The position numbers and the translations under genes are program-made. Positions 1 to 16,944 of a stretch of 64,000 bases of DNA are shown one piece after another (position 1 is the first letter of the stretch; each line of letters opens with the position of its first letter). The notes beneath the pieces were generated by a model that was not told the origin of the DNA, did no database searches, and was given only the letters and a program-made list of their open reading frames with translations. Source of the DNA: Monoplex corrugatus (taxonomy: Eukaryota; Mollusca; Gastropoda; Littorinimorpha; Ranellidae); the NCBI GenBank assembly GCA_030674185.1, contig CM060314.1, positions 24,137,840-24,201,839 on the forward strand, in the 5' to 3' direction.

Positions 1-281
1 TACATATGACGATAAATGTGTCCGAGGTACCGTCATGAAAATGTGATTTGATTGCTATTATATACATACATGTACAGGTATCAACTTATCAAATTTCTTG
101 AAAATTTTCTGTTGGTAAGCTCTCCTAAAAAAGACTCAAAGCCTTGAAAGCATGCTGATGAAGTGAATAAATCATCTTTCTTGCATGGTGAAGAAAGTGA
201 ATAAATTATCTTTCTTGCAGTTTTCTGTACAAAGGTTATTCATATGATGGTAGAAATCCATTTTTGCTGTTTGTTTGATGA

Positions 282-421
282 CTTTTTCTTTCTTTCTTTC
301 TTTCTTTCTTTTTTTCTTTCTTTCTATTCTTTTCTTTTCTTTTCTTTTCTTTTCTTTTCTTCTTTTTCTTTCTTTCTTTCTTTCTTTTCTTTTCTTTCTT
401 TTCTTTTCTTTTCTTTTCTTT

Positions 422-457
<36 letters not shown>

Positions 458-497
458 TCGTTCTTTCTTTCTTTTCTTTTCTTTCTTTCTTTTCTTT

Positions 498-537
<40 letters not shown>

Positions 538-545
538 TTCTTTTT
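282..545. repeat. (CTTT)n / (TTTCTT) microsatellite
   Basis: About 260 bp of almost pure T and C on the plus strand, mixing TTTC and TTTTC units. All open frames here are low-complexity artefacts. Confidence 0.97.
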
Positions 546-599
546 CATTGTAGTTGTTGTTGTTGCTGTTGCCAGGTTCTTTTGGTAACTTTGTTTGTT

Positions 600-975
600 T
601 GTATTCATGGGCTGCAACTCCCACATGCCCTTGAATGTGCATTTGAATGGGCTTTTACATGTATGACTGATTTTCTAAACCACCATTAAAGCAGTCGTAC
701 TCCATTTCTGGGGGGATACATGCTAAATGTTTCCATGCTTCTTAACAATGAAATGACTTTACAAAATTTTCAAAGTGACAGTTGATGTTCTGCATGCATA
801 TATGCATGAAAAAAGGCTTTAGGCACCAGCAGGTCAGCACTTATATTGTGACCTGGGAAATCAGAAAACTCTCTACCCTTTACCCCACCAGCTGTTTACC
901 AAGCAGATTTGAACCCAGACTTTCCAATTGGATGACCAGAGCCTTAACCATTTTACTATCATGTTTGTCTGTGTA
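600..975 (-). mobile_element. tRNA-headed dispersed SINE, second family
   Basis: The right end, read on the minus strand, gives a tRNA-like head with a B box (GGGTTCAAATC). The body on the plus strand includes GGGCTTTTACATGTATG, CATTAAAGCAGTCGTACTCC, GGGGGGATACATGCTAAATG and GTTCTGCATGCATATATG. The same order is seen at 43919-44262 and 50805-51075. Confidence 0.6.
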
Positions 976-1085
976 ATTTTGCAAATCAACAATAACAACA
1001 TTTACAATAACTATAATCACATTCATAGAAAAACAAAACAACACTGGCTGACATGACATGAACAATCAGAATGAGTAGTATGGAA

Positions 1086-1325
1086 TTAACCCTTTGACTC
1101 TCGCAACCTATCATCGACTGCAAATACTTAACCCTTTGACTCCCTCACCATATCCACCAGCTTCCTGCAAAAACTTAACCCTTTAACTCCCTCACCCTAT
1201 TCACCAGCTTCCTGCAGGAAGCTGCTGGATAGAATAAGGAAATCAAAGGGTTATGTTTTTTGCTTTGTTAGCATGATTGACAGTGCAGGATGCCTGTGGG
1301 CAGTGTGTGGGAGTCAAATGGTTAA
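1086..1325. mobile_element. Palindromic TTAA element (piggyBac-like MITE), nested form
   Basis: Flanked by TTAA; outer ends TTAACCCTTTGACTC and GGGAGTCAAATGGTTAA. A second and third CCCTTT(G/A)ACTCCCTCACC arm lies inside, with GCTTCCTGCAGGAAGC at the inner centre. TTAA target sites plus termini starting CCC are the piggyBac hallmark. No transposase is present. Confidence 0.65.
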
Positions 1326-1435
1326 AGCCACCAAATAAGCAAAGACGTAACAAACGAAGACAGAGCAGAAAGAATGTGATGGAAGATGCAACAATAAAGA
1401 CAAAGAAAAAAATATCACATTACAAATACATATTC

Positions 1436-1630
1436 TGTCCAGAATAAAGCTGAAACAATCCCTTTGTTGTTACTTCAATAAAACTTTTCTGATCTATAGA
1501 AACAGAAGTGGTGTATAATATAAATATATTAAAATACACTTTTTGTCCAGAACTAAAGCTGAAACAATCCCTGTTGTTACTTCAATAAAACTTTTCTGAT
1601 CTATAGAAAAAGAAGCGGCTGTATAGTGCA
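1436..1630. repeat. 109-bp tandem duplication beside dehydrogenase exon 3
   Basis: CTGAAACAATCCCT, then TTGTTACTTCAATAAAAC and TTTTCTGATCTATAGAAA, occurs at about 1451-1504 and again at about 1560-1611, 109 bp apart. It lies just 3' of exon 3 in the intron. Confidence 0.8.
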
Positions 1631-1661
1631 AATAATGTTAATACAAAGATTGAAATCTGAC

Positions 1662-7876
<6,215 letters not shown>

Positions 7877-8676
7877 CACCCGTAATTTATTCAGTTTGTA
7901 CAGTAGAACTAACACTGAAATAAAACTCGATTTGTGGAGCTAGTCATGCACTGTCGATGTGGCCGAAGCTGAGTAGAATTATGATTATCTCTTGCTTGGG
8001 TCTAATCACTCGGTAGTTTTAACGCTTATTTCAAACCAGTGCGTACAGGACTACATACTTGGTCTTACACTTCTATAGGCTAATTAGGCCTACTCGGTAT
8101 TCTTGACGCGTTTTTTCTTTTTTTTGTTAGTTTTATTTTTGTTTTTCAAATAAAAGCGTAGGCCTACACCTGTTTATAATTCTACATAAGGCCTACTCAG
8201 TCGTCTTGTCAAACAGTCAAGTGTGCACATGCTTGGTCATAAAACTCAATAATTATTCAAAAGTCTCTCTGCTCGTTTCAAAATATAACGTACACAGACT
8301 AAGTCTTAAAATACTAGATTCTGGTTCAGTTGAAATCATAACTGATCTGTCCATAAGACGTCTCAGAGCTTGTATCAAACTTTCGCCAACTTTCTCCAGC
8401 ACCACGCCATCTTGGATGAAGGTAAATAAATGTGCAGTGGTGCCAGCATCAGTAGCTAGCTGTAAGCACAGCTTAGCAGAGAATACACGCAACACAAAGT
8501 AGGCCTACATACCGTCGCTGACACGAAAGCAGTCTAGCATGTGTAGCCTAACGCGCCCACGCTGCCGTAGCCTTCCCGAATGGGAAAGTGGTGTGAATGT
8601 TGAAGGAAGCCGTTTCCATGATGCGTGGCTTATTATCGCATCGGAAATCAGGGGCGGTCCATTTCGCCTGCAGTAT
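7877..8676. other. Upstream region of the dehydrogenase gene
   Basis: No transposon recognised. It holds several AGGCCTAC motifs and, on the minus strand at about 8405-8416, CCAAGATGGCGTGG, which resembles a YY1 initiator site. A minus-strand open stretch at 8253-8495 is protein-like but has no recognisable family. This is the likely promoter and 5' UTR zone. Confidence 0.35.
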
Positions 8677-9016
8677 GACTGTTGAGAGTTCCATGGACAG
8701 CAAAGAAAACAAACGAGACAGTCTTGATGGAGGCAGACACAAGTAGATCACTCATAAGGAAGATTAGGAAAAGACAGCAACATTTATAGGCCATTTTATG
8801 AGGAAGGGGGATTTGGAGCACCTGGTCACAACGGGAAAGCTGGAGGGAAAGAGAGCACCGGGTAGACCCAGGGAGAAAATGCTGGACGGACTTGCAGAGT
8901 GGCTGGGGATGAGGGAGGTGGGAGAGATGCTAGGGTCAACGAGAGATAGAGACAGATGGAAGTCCATGATCGCCAACGCCATGCGGCAGGGCACCTGATG
9001 ATGATGATGATGATGA
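8677..9016 (+). mobile_element. LINE 3' end with (TGA)n tail
   Basis: Begins GAGAGTTCCATGGACAGC and matches the 3' coding end of the larger element at 20776-26800 (RKGDLEHLVTTGKLEGKRAP in one frame). It ends GGCACCTGATGATGATGATG, a simple-repeat tail. A 5'-truncated non-LTR copy. Confidence 0.8.
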
Positions 9017-9219
9017 CTGTCACAAATTCGGTCCACTCAAACCACACATAATAATCATAATGACAGTTCTGGAAGACTGCTATCCTGCAGTGGTAAAAAG
9101 TGGGGGGGGGGGGGAGGGCTTGCAAATGGATTTGGTCTGTCCATGAAATACCAGAGCTAGGGTACATCTTGCTAAAAAGGTCTTTGCTGAAATCATCAGC
9201 TTGAATAATAAATAACGTC

Positions 9220-9633
9220 AATGAGCCCAGCCGCTGCATTCAATTCCTATACTTCTTTCATGCTTTTCTTTTCGAATATTACTTTGCGGGCTTATGTATG
9301 TTTTTTGTTTGCTTGTTTTGTTTTCAGACGGACGGTAGTGGAGTCCAGAGAGGTTATGAAGATGAGCAGAAGTCCAAGCAAGCTGGAATTACAGGTCAGC
9401 AACATGGAACTAAAACAAAGTTGAGGAATTCAAATATTGAGGAAGCATCTTTACACAGACTGGCAGCATGGACACGGGGAAATAGAAACAAGAATCCGGA
9501 AAGCTTAGACAGTGACTCATCAGCTGGTCCCTCTGCTATCACATCCACACATACCTATAGATACAAAGAGTCAACTAATAAGCTCTATTTTTGTACTTAT
9601 GCTTTGTTATCAATGACAAACATGGACACTTAA
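9220..9633 (+). other. Unidentified open stretch after an acceptor-like site
   Basis: TTTGCTTGTTTTGTTTTCAG at about 9325 is a strong acceptor-like sequence, followed by about 95 open codons (DGSGVQRGYEDEQKSKQ, then SLHRLAAWTRGNRNKNPESL) to a stop at 9633. Polar composition, no family recognised. It could be an exon, a LINE ORF1 remnant or chance. Confidence 0.2.
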
Positions 9634-9674
9634 CCAAAGACAAAAAAAAAAAAAAAAAAAGAAGCAAAATAACA

Positions 9675-10030
9675 GTTTGCGAGATGAGACGTCTCAGAAA
9701 GATAATGAATGTCACACGTCGAGACAAGATCAGAAATGAAGACGTTAGAGACACTGTGGGGACTGTGCCATGTCTAGAATATACATGTACAGAAAAACAG
9801 AGGCTGAAATGGTTCAGTCACCTCAAGAGACTTCCGAGCAAACAGCAGCATAAAACGGTTATAACATGAAAAGGCATGGATCCAAAGGAAGGGGGCGACC
9901 TAGGAAAAGATGATAGGAGTGAAAGAAACAACTGAAAGACTCAACCTAACTATGGCAGACGCTACCCACAGTCTGGCCCACATCCAAAAACTGCATCTCC
10001 CCTCGACAAAATTATGCAGTTGCTGATCTC
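9675..10030 (+). pseudogene. LINE C-terminal fragment, different family
   Basis: One frame reads MRRLRKIMNVTRRDKIRNED and LKWFSHLKRLPSKQ, the CCHC-less C-terminal end seen in several invertebrate LINE polyproteins. Frameshifts follow. It starts after a poly(A) tract at 9642-9660. Confidence 0.55.
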
Positions 10031-10845
10031 TGTTTTTCATGTCTCTGACCCCACACAGTGGTATAAAACTGAACATACTGTAGTGAATAAGACATAACAA
10101 ATGACAATCTGATTTCATCAACTCTAACAGTAAATTGGGCAATGGTGTGTACTCTTCAGTGCAGAATTGGTACAAGGTATACTAGTCTATTACAGTGACT
10201 CAGCATTATGTGCAGTGTTAAAAATGTATTGTCAAGCGTGCTATTTAATTAATAGTTCTGGATTCATGGCGGTGCTCCAACGCCTGTTATGGGTAGATAT
10301 TTGTCCATTTCATGCAGGTCTATAATTTATCTTTATTGAAACAACAGACTGGGTGGACGGCTCTTGACTTTTCACCTTGTTACTAGTCTTAAAGTCTTTA
10401 CTACTTTGCGTGATTGTCTGTAGGCGTCGTTGTTTTCGGCTGTTCAGTAACTTCATTTAATAAGTGTAACAACCCCGGTTACTGTAAGACTCAAGCAATC
10501 AAAGAAACAACAGGACGGTCAAGCCATTATAACAATCTTCTTTTCATGAAAAAAAATCATAACAGAAAAATCAGATTTTGTACATCTCAAGACTTTGAAG
10601 AAGCTTTTAGTTGATATAAAACTTGACGTGAAATGAGGACAATGGTAGAATGTCACTCAATAAAAACTTTACTCAATACTGTTAGGAATTCATAAAAAGT
10701 GCTGTTCGCAATTGTCTTCAAAACATGCTGATTTTAGATAATCCTCCCAACTTATGTATTCATGACTCATCAAAAGTCCACATCTTTGACCCAAATTTGA
10801 TAAAGCCCCATAAAACAAAACAAAACAAAAACACAAGCAAAAAAC
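10031..10845. other. Intergenic DNA, nothing recognised
   Basis: AT-rich sequence with short open frames only. I see no repeat shared with the rest of the window. Confidence 0.5.
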
Positions 10846-11041
10846 ATCATCATCATCATCAAGTGCCCTGCCGCATGGCGTTGGCGATCATGGCCCTCCA
10901 TACGAATCTATCCCTTGTCGATGCAAATACATCTCCCACCCTCTCTGTCCTCAGCCACCCTGCAAGTCCGTCCAATATTTTCTCCCTGGGTCTACCTGGT
11001 GTTCTCTTTCCCTCCGGCTTTCCTGTTGTGACCAGGTGCCT
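10846..11041 (-). mobile_element. LINE 3' end with (TGA)n tail, inverted
   Basis: On the plus strand it starts CATCATCATCATCATCAAGTG and continues CCTGCCGCATGGCG to GTGACCAGGTGC. This is the reverse complement of the 3' end at 8677-9016. Confidence 0.8.
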
Positions 11042-11327
11042 ACTACAATTAGTATAAATATAAGCCCAAAACTTTCTAGAATTTCACTGAACACACTCCA
11101 AAGCGAATGTACTAATGGATTAACATGCACAGCGTGTATTGCTTCATCCTAGAATTAAACAGAAGAACAGAACATTTCAAACTTTCAAACTAACTTGTTA
11201 AACGTGAACAGATAGAACTTTTAAAAATTCATTGTAGAATATTACAGAGGAAAGTAGCACAGAACAGAATATACTCAACTAATTTTAACGCGTGAGCAGC
11301 ATTATTCATATCATTTCATTCTAGACT

Positions 11328-11775
11328 GTTACAGGAAGAGAGTTCTTGAATAATAATTATATGGAACAATACTGTTGTACGGTTGCGAGGCGTGGACAAT
11401 CAGCAAGCAAAGCCAGAACGGGATTGAGGCAGCCGATATATGGTTTCTAAGAAGGATGTTGAGAGTTCCATGGACAGCAAAGAAAACAAATGAGACAGTG
11501 GTGATGGAGGCAGACACAAGTAGATCATTCATAAGGAAGATTAGGAAAAGGCAGGCAACATTCATAGGCCATTTCTTGAGGAAAGGGGAATTGGAAGACC
11601 TGGTCACAACGGGAAAGCTGGAGGGAAGGAGAGCACCGGGTAGACCCAGGGAGAAGATACTAGACGGACTTGCAGAGGGTGGAAGAGATGCTTGAGGCAA
11701 CAAGAGATGGAGACAGATGGAAGTCCATAATCGCCAACGCCATGCGGCAAGGCACCTGATGATGATGGATGATGA
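11328..11775 (+). mobile_element. LINE 3' end with (TGA)n tail
   Basis: Open stretch YGCEAWTISKQSQNGIEAAD, then FLRRMLRVPWTAKKTN and TTGKLEGRRAPGRPRE. Ends GGCACCTGATGATGATGG. Close to the copy at 20776-26800. Confidence 0.85.
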
Positions 11776-12019
11776 GACTGTTACAGAAGGTCACGGCTCG
11801 TATTGAGACAAGTTTAAACCATGAACAGCGAGACCATTCACGTGAACCACTTCATTCTAGAATCAGGAGGACATCAGTGGATGAGAATAGAACAACTGCG
11901 TATTCACATCATTTCACGTTTTGCAGATAATTTATCTTCGCCTTCTCATGACAATTGCTGGAAAAATCCAATGCAGCGCTCTTCCTATTGGAAACTAGCA
12001 GTAAAAAATCCTCTTTCAA

Positions 12020-12182
12020 AAAAGGAGATTATAATATGTGTGTGTGTGTGTGTGTGTGCGCGCGCGCGCGCGCGCGCGCGTGTGTGTGTGTGTGACAGAG
12101 AAGATGACAAGTTGTGTCAGAGGTCATTCGTCGAACAGGCTTGAGTGTACTCTAGCTCAGCATCCTGTGTGTGTATCAGAGG

Positions 12183-12251
<69 letters not shown>

Positions 12252-12310
12252 GAGGATGCGGCTTGGGCCATGGGTCACACACCTGCTCCCCTGTCTTCCC
12301 CCACCCAGTT
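12020..12310 (+). repeat. Third, partial copy of the dispersed repeat with TG/CG and GA tracts
   Basis: (TG)n-(CG)n at 12036-12094, GACAAGTTGTGTCAGAGGTC, CTAGCTCAGCATCCTGTGTG, (GA)n at 12181-12256, then GGGCCATGGGTCACACACC. The same block order as at 60600-60760, with expanded microsatellites. Confidence 0.55.
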
Positions 12311-13139
12311 TACGTGTGCTTTGTGCCCTGGAGTTATGGTAACTGGTGAATGATGGATCGCGCACCTTGGCTTGATTCTGGAATCAAGATTTGGCGTCTT
12401 ATCATCATCATCATCATCATCATCACCACCACCACCATCATCATCATTATTATCAATATTATTGTTATCATTATCATTATAACACGTGCACATACTGACA
12501 TAGACATTCCCCCAGATAATATGAAATTCTCCCCCCCCCCCTTTTTTTTTTTCTTTCTAAAGGGTGGTTCAAAAAGTAGGCTACATAGTTACTAAGTTAG
12601 CAAATAGAGCATTTGTAAACAGACACTCACAATTTCAAACATTGACAGGGTACAATAAAAGATTTAGTCAGGATAAGCATTCTGTTATGAAAGCTGTGTT
12701 TGTGTGTGTGTGTGTGTGGTGCGTATTATTATTTTTTTTAAGTACAAGATACGTATGTGATAAAAGACCCAGTCAGTATGACATTTTGTTCTGAGAGTAC
12801 TTTAGTTATCGTTGTCAAGTTATTAGAGTAAGAAAATGAGAAACAAGGCTTGAATAAATCGTGACAGGAATATAAATTAGCAAAGGTTACAAGTAAATTA
12901 TGGTAGATGTTATGGGAGAGAGAGACGCTTCACGTTGTTGCATGTTCTGTAGCTCTGGGGTTAAGTGTAGGTCAAGCCTTTTTGTTATGTGTGGGTTGTG
13001 CTGTGACAAACACTATCCACACAAGTGTACAAACACATTCAAATATGTTGCTTTATTTATTTATTGATCATTTATTCATCAATGAATGCTATGTGGTCAT
13101 GGTGGTGGAGTGTATCTCTCTTCCTTTCTCTGTCTCTCT

Positions 13140-13275
13140 CTGTAATATAATATAATATAATATAATATAAAATATATGACATGACATGACATAATATTAA
13201 TAAATATAATATAATATAATATAATATAATATAATATAATATAATATAATATAATATAATATAATATAATATAAT
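13140..13275. repeat. (ATAAT)n pentanucleotide array
   Basis: About 25 pentanucleotide units TAATA with a short interruption near 13170-13200 (ATGACATGACATGACATA). Flanked on the left by (TC)n and on the right by (TG)n. Confidence 0.97.
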
Positions 13276-13836
13276 GTTACGTAACATGATATAATGTGTG
13301 TGTGTGCATATGTGTGAGTGTGTTAATGATGCACAGTTTGCTTTTATATGATTCAATTTTACATACAAGATCGAGTTAATGTTGTAATTTTACATACAAG
13401 GTCGAGTTAGTTACATGATAAATCATTTTAATGTGAATGTTTTACGTGTTTATGTTGCATCCTTGTGGAAGATCACAGCATAATTTCTCTTTTGGGGATA
13501 ATAAAGTTGACTGAACTTGATTTGTCTGTTTCAGTTATTCTCACAACGGCTTGATGATGCTCAGATTATTTCAATGTTTATGTGAATGAAGGATCCTAAA
13601 TGCTGCAAGCTTGCGCATAAATGTATGCACTGGAAAGATCTTTAAGTAATTTGTGCATTTTTGGTTGTGTTGTTTGGGAACATGAGAAGACTGTAGGGTG
13701 TCCAAGGAGGACAGTGACAATGACGGTTTTGTTGAATAGTTTGTCAAATAAGCTGGATGGATACTTTACTGTTATCTTTCTTCCTTTGAGATCGTCTCCC
13801 CTTCAGTTCACCATGAAATCATTAAAAAAAAAAATT

Positions 13837-14306
13837 TCAATTTGAAAATACACATGTATACAGAACAGCAACTTTCGGAGCTGCCCACTGCAAACTATCA
13901 AGACAATAGTAAGGGGAAAAAGCTGGCAGCTGTGTGAACTGGCGGTTGTTCAGGCTGCCGAAAAGAGAGATGGAAGGCGCAGAGTAGGCCAAGAGAGGCT
14001 TTCTTCCGTTCTCTCTTGGTCTGGTGGCTGGGCTGGACGTGGTTGGCACGTGCTGTTTGGCTATGTCCCAGGGTTTGTCATATCCCCACCTTGCCGTTTG
14101 ATTCGTAAACAAGGTAGCTGATGGCTGGGTCCGAATGGGTTATGCAATGCGTGGACAACCCCCTTTTGTTTGACGAAATTACTATTGACTGACATCGGAA
14201 GCCTGGGATGTGATTGTCCAAGGAGTGATGAGGCACTGGTGTTCTGGATGTCATCCAGCACCCTCAGGTGTTTCTTGTTAACGTGGGTATACAGAACAAC
14301 TTCCAT
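13837..14306 (-). other. Possible decayed coding region, unidentified
   Basis: Minus strand: EVVLYTHVNKKHLRVLDDIQ opens at 14306 and stops near 14061. An overlapping frame continues with GYDKPWDIAKQHVPTTSSPA and PSISLFGSLNNRQFTQLPAF to 13837. Base composition is more GC-rich than the surroundings. The frame change suggests a pseudogene or a missed splice. No family recognised. Confidence 0.25.
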
Positions 14307-14868
14307 TTCTTCTTTATTGTTTATTAATATCTTTAAGTTTCGACATGAAAGCCTGACAGTATCTTAGTATCTTACATTGGCTTTTATTTTTTTGTCCATG
14401 AGTATAGGCCTTACATGAAAGGCACAGAACGATATTTCAATTCTTGACCACACTTAAATGTCAAGATAAAAATGAGAGAGAGGTATAATTGTAGTGTCCA
14501 TTTGACTTTTAAGTGTGTGTGTGCGCGCGCATGTGTTCGTCAAGAGTATACTCTAAAATTAGCTCGTCTTCTGTAAGCTCCATCAGAACAGGTACAGCTG
14601 AACTCCACCTAAGTGGCATGGCAGCAGTGCAAAGCCTCACCTGGACCTCTTGACATTGGTGATTTGGTTTGTCATGATGAACAGCATAGTACAACGCCAT
14701 TGAAGTAGCACAGAAACTGAAAAGAAAAACCATTGAAAGCAAAACATGCACACACACAAAAAGACGTAGGAAGTGTCACAAAAATTAACCATAATAAAGC
14801 AGGTAGCCCAAATCTTTGGAGAGTGACAGTCATACCTGTAAGTCAGCTTTGCTTTGCCAAGGACTTAG

Positions 14869-14869
14869 G

Positions 14870-14935
<66 letters not shown>
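14869..14935. repeat. (TG)n microsatellite
   Basis: Uninterrupted TG tract of about 66 bp in intergenic DNA. Confidence 0.97.
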
Positions 14936-14938
<3 letters not shown>

Positions 14939-16529
14939 TGCACTCATGCTTCCTGACAAAGTCATATGAGTATGAGCTTTTAAAGTTTGCGGTTATTAGT
15001 GTAAAGTTCTAAAGATCTAGTGTTCTAAATGGAATTTCTGGCAGAAACAAAAGCAATAATTTATAAACAGTCAGTCATGCAAAAGATTAAACAAACATAC
15101 ATAGTTATATGATTTTTATTAATTCAATATCTTTCAACAAACCAACTGTCCAAATGAACCAATGAACTACTGCATCCACCAAGACTAAAGGAGACAATCA
15201 TTTTCCATGTACCTTGTCTCCTATGTTTTCAATGAAGCAGCTATCACATTAATCAAAATAGCTATGTCACGTGTATGTGTCTAGTTAAAAAAAAAGAGTA
15301 GTTTACTTTGTCTAAACTGTGCAAAAGCAAGTCACAAAAAGCAACAACTTCTGTTTTTCTAGGCCTCAATTTTTCTCCAGATATTTTCTTGTTTTGGCTT
15401 ACACCTCTGAGCAGATGGGAAAAAAAGTATCAGGCTAAACAGGAACGTGCACATGTATACAGAAAAAAGAATAAAAACAAACATGGGTGCTGTGCTCTCC
15501 CCAGGAACAATAGCCAAAATTTCACATGCTAAATACCACTGTCAAAACCAAACCAAACCAAACCAAAAAACCCAATATGAGAATGTAGATAACGTATTAA
15601 TCACTTGTCATTCAACAGTATCAACATTTCACTCAGCAGCAATATCCTAATATAAAAACAGGATGCTGCGTGTGTTAAACTTAGTGTGTGTGCGCATGCA
15701 CATGTCCAAGTTTGTGGGTTTCTTTTTAAACACAAAAGAGATCCTTGCACATGTGCAGCGACACACACAATCAACCTTACTTCATCATGTGGTCATCAAC
15801 TTGATCATTCATCTGCTATTTCTATCCAAACTGGATGGAAAAGACAATGCTACTAAGATGTATTTTTCTTTTTACAATAAATCAAGACAGGAGGAAGTAG
15901 GGATTGACGAAAGACAGTCAGAGAGAAGGAAAGAAAGACAATGAAAGAAAACAAGCAAAAAAGAGAGTGAAAGAGAAAGAGAAAAAAAAAAGATCAAGAG
16001 AACTTGACTGAAACAAACAAAAGAACTAGTCAAAATCTTCAAAAATGAGATTGGTCAACGAGCAATGAAAAAAAAAAAACAGTGCAGTTAAAACAAACAA
16101 AAATTAGGACCAAGAGGCAGACACAGCAGCAGCAACAACAACGATAACTTGTGAGATAAGCAACAAATCAAAATCTATACAAAAAAGTGAGTGAAAGAAA
16201 ATAAGACTCAAAAGTTGACAGACTGACAGATTACACACAAGTACTGTCACCATGATCTAATTTTTACATTGCCAGTTACACTTCGTTACTGTCAACATGG
16301 CCTAATCTACACTGCCACTCATCTATGACACAATACTGGTTGGGGCATTGTCATTATCTACAAACCATAAAATATCTAATTAATTTCAACTCAAGATACA
16401 AACCAGTACAGTGTAATACGAATGATGTTGTAAACTCCAAGGTCCAGTTCAAATGTGTCTTTATTTTCAAATAATCATTATATAATAGATTAAAGCAGAG
16501 GATGTGTTTCATCAAACATATCAAATATA
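14936..16529. other. Intergenic DNA, nothing recognised
   Basis: A-rich low-complexity DNA (AACCAAACCAAACC at 15550, GAAAGAAAG at 15920-15990). No coding or transposon similarity seen. Confidence 0.5.
16460..16465 (-). promoter_or_regulatory. Candidate ZWILCH poly(A) signal
   Basis: TTTATT on the plus strand reads AATAAA on the minus strand, about 480 bp past the ZWILCH stop codon and just before a TA-rich microsatellite. Position only; the true cleavage site is unknown. Confidence 0.35.
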
Positions 16530-16770
16530 ATATCTATATATATATATACATATCAATCTCTCTCTATGTACATATATATGTGTGTGTATATAAACATATA
16601 TTTATATATATATATATATATTTGTATATATTTACATATATACACACACACATATCTGTATCTACAGATACAAACACAGATATATAGGTCTATACAAACA
16701 CACATGCACATGATCGCACGCATGTACATACATGCACACACACATACACGCACGTGTGCACACACACATG
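16530..16770. repeat. (TA)n/(CA)n compound microsatellite
   Basis: ATATATAT runs mixed with ACACAC and TACA units, downstream of the ZWILCH poly(A) region. Confidence 0.9.
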
Positions 16771-16944
16771 CTATAAAGTGCAGATCTATTTTTGTCTCTC
16801 ACACTGTCTCGTATGGCTTGGGAGGCGGTTTTAATTTACACAAGTTACAACTGACATGCAATGAATAAATGGTTTTAGTGAAATAATGTAAGCTCTAAAC
16901 ACAATGATTTAGGACACAAAATTTGGTGTCACGATGCTGGACAA

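Noticed and set aside
244..642. Phe/Leu-rich and Lys/Arg-rich frames
   Set aside because: Translations of a TTTC microsatellite in several frames.
14509..14757. Minus-strand frame with ELTEDELILEYTLDEHMR as an exon
   Set aside because: There is an acceptor-like TTTCTTTTCAG upstream, but the frame runs into CA repeats without a donor and no family is recognised; too weak to list.
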